This document shows positions 63,001 to 64,000 of a stretch of 64,000 nt of DNA, in pieces (the first letter of the stretch is position 1; each line of letters starts with the position of its first letter). The stretch lies in NCBI GenBank assembly GCA_964035545.1, contig OZ037772.1, positions 2,550,501 through 2,614,500 on the forward strand, read 5' to 3'. A model generated the notes under the pieces. That model had not been told where the DNA came from and made no database searches. It saw only the letters and a list, made by a program, of their open reading frames with translations. Origin of the DNA: Bugula neritina. Lineage: Eukaryota > Bryozoa > Gymnolaemata > Cheilostomatida > Bugulidae. Both the position numbers and the translations under genes were made by a program.

Positions 63001-64000
63001 AGATGGAGCGTGACGTCCGGCTCAGAGTCAAACAGTGTGAGATCTGCCAGGCCAGTAAGCATAGCCGCCCCCCTGGTGAAGCAGGACGGCGGAGGCTATA
63101 TGCTGGTAGGCCCTGGCAAGTAGTCGCTGTAGACCTGGTCGGACCCATGCCCCTGACCCCCAGAGGCAATAATTGGATACTAGTACTAACCGACCACTTT
63201 ACTAGGTGGGCGGATGCTCTGGCTATCCCAGACGCATCAGCCCCAACAGTGGCCAGGGCGCTAGACCAACATGTATTCTGTTATTTTGGGCTTCCCGAAC
63301 AGATACACTCTGATCAAGGCGCTCAATTCCAGTCTCAACTGATGAGCGACCTTTGCCACCTCTGGGGAGTAAATCAGAGCAGGACCACCCCCTACCACCC
63401 TCAAGGTAACGGGGTGGTGGTGCGCAACAACCGGATGCTAGGTGATGCACTCCGGAGTCTCCTCCTTGGACGAGGTCAAGAGGAATGGGATACGGTGTTG
63501 CCGCAAGTCATGCGTGCATACCGTAGCACCCCACACACCAGTACTGGTGAGACCCCAAACCTCTTGATGCTCGGGAGAGAGACTCCTGTCCCTGACCATC
63601 TCACCTATCACGTTCCAGAGCAAGACAACTCGGTTTACGAGTATGCCAGTGAACTAGTGGAACGGATGAAGGCCGCACACGAGATACTGCGTCAACAGCA
63701 GTGGAAGGTGCGGCACGAAGATTCCGATGAACCACCTCTCTATCAAACGGGAGATAAGGTGTGGATAGTCAATTACCGTAGGCGTCGCGGACAGGCTGAT
63801 AAACTGAAGCCTAAGTTTGTAGGGCCCTACGTGGTCGTCGAGACTATGCCCAATCATACGTACAAGATTGAGCGCTCAGGACAGGTGTCTATCCAGAATG
63901 AGTCTCGCTTGAAACCGTATTGGGCTAGCCCCGACGGAGTGGGAGAAGCCCCCCCGTTGTTAGAGCCCAGGAGGCAGACAACGACGCGCGGGCGACGGCG
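59976..64000 (+). pseudogene. Element D pol, multiply broken
   Basis: Enters from gag by the -1 shift. Protease (LLDSGCTTNLLSRR) at about 60,390-60,430. TGA at 61,289-61,291 after EKEKEVS, then the same frame continues through reverse transcriptase (YLDD near 61,692). A 2-base loss near 62,018 shifts the frame at the start of RNase H. TGA at 62,769-62,771 lies before integrase. In the integrase core the catalytic Glu is Val (GNGVVVRNN, near 63,420). Dead, and its 3' end lies beyond the window. Confidence 0.9.

Larger units (their letters stand above)
58822..64000 (+). mobile_element. Ty3/Gypsy element D, inactive, cut by window end
   Basis: Plus strand. 5' LTR, primer-binding site TGGTGGCAGCAGTGGGAT at 59,128, gag, frameshift signal and most of pol. 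From about 60,750 on it is nearly identical to element B; before that it is much more diverged. The 3' part, ORF3 and 3' LTR lie outside. Confidence 0.9.

Overview
The window is nuclear DNA of an animal. It holds spliceosomal exons with GT-AG borders, a fibrillar-collagen C-propeptide, a NRF-type extracellular domain, Ty3/Gypsy, LINE and Penelope-like retroelements, hAT- and Harbinger-like MITEs, and long satellite arrays. The host DNA is AT-rich and the retroelement coding regions are clearly GC-richer. An early-branching metazoan such as a sponge or cnidarian would fit, but that is inference and the species cannot be read from the sequence.

Layout. 1-3.6 kb is AT-rich DNA with one Harbinger-like MITE. 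3.65-5.86 kb is a 17-bp satellite. 7.0-15.6 kb, minus strand, is a fibrillar-collagen locus: C-propeptide exons at 7.0-8.6 kb, then two tandem copies of a triple-helix block (8.5-12.95 and 13.04-16.0 kb), both carrying frameshifts, stops or lost glycines. 16.1-17.8 kb, minus strand, holds cysteine-rich and unassigned exons. 18.6-19.8 kb holds two exons of a NRF domain. 20.6-27.1 kb carries three LINE copies, one nearly full length with a PHD-finger ORF1. 29.1-29.8 kb is a probable solo LTR. 30.9-47.4 kb is a nest of three LTR retroelements, all minus strand: A (30,930-36,187, internally deleted), C (36,198-47,406, gag plus a zinc-knuckle ORF but no pol) and B (36,222-43,724, intact, inserted inside the left LTR of C). 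47.8-50.8 kb, plus strand, holds cysteine-rich exons followed by an inverted, broken copy of the collagen C-propeptide with no triple helix. 51.2-52.5 kb is a Penelope-like fragment with a hammerhead ribozyme. 52.85-54.6 kb is the 17-bp satellite again, inverted. 55.3-58.3 kb is a three-copy local duplication with two DNA-transposon-like insertions. 58.8-64 kb is Gypsy element D (plus strand), cut by the window end and inactivated by stops, a frameshift and loss of the integrase glutamate.

How the parts fit. Elements A, B and D share one expression design: gag and pol are joined by a -1 frameshift signal (heptamer GTTAAAC, 5-nt spacer, 10-bp stem, 13-nt loop) whose stem covaries between elements. 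A and B also share a third ORF downstream of pol. It appears to be made from a spliced RNA: a 25-nt ATG exon, a 256-264 nt GT-AG intron, then a zinc-finger exon. This spliced zinc-finger ORF3, the covarying frameshift signal and the hammerhead ribozyme are the most interesting items here. The satellite and collagen ends occur in opposite orientation at both sides of the window, so the locus has been shaped by inverted and tandem duplication and later loaded with retroelements.
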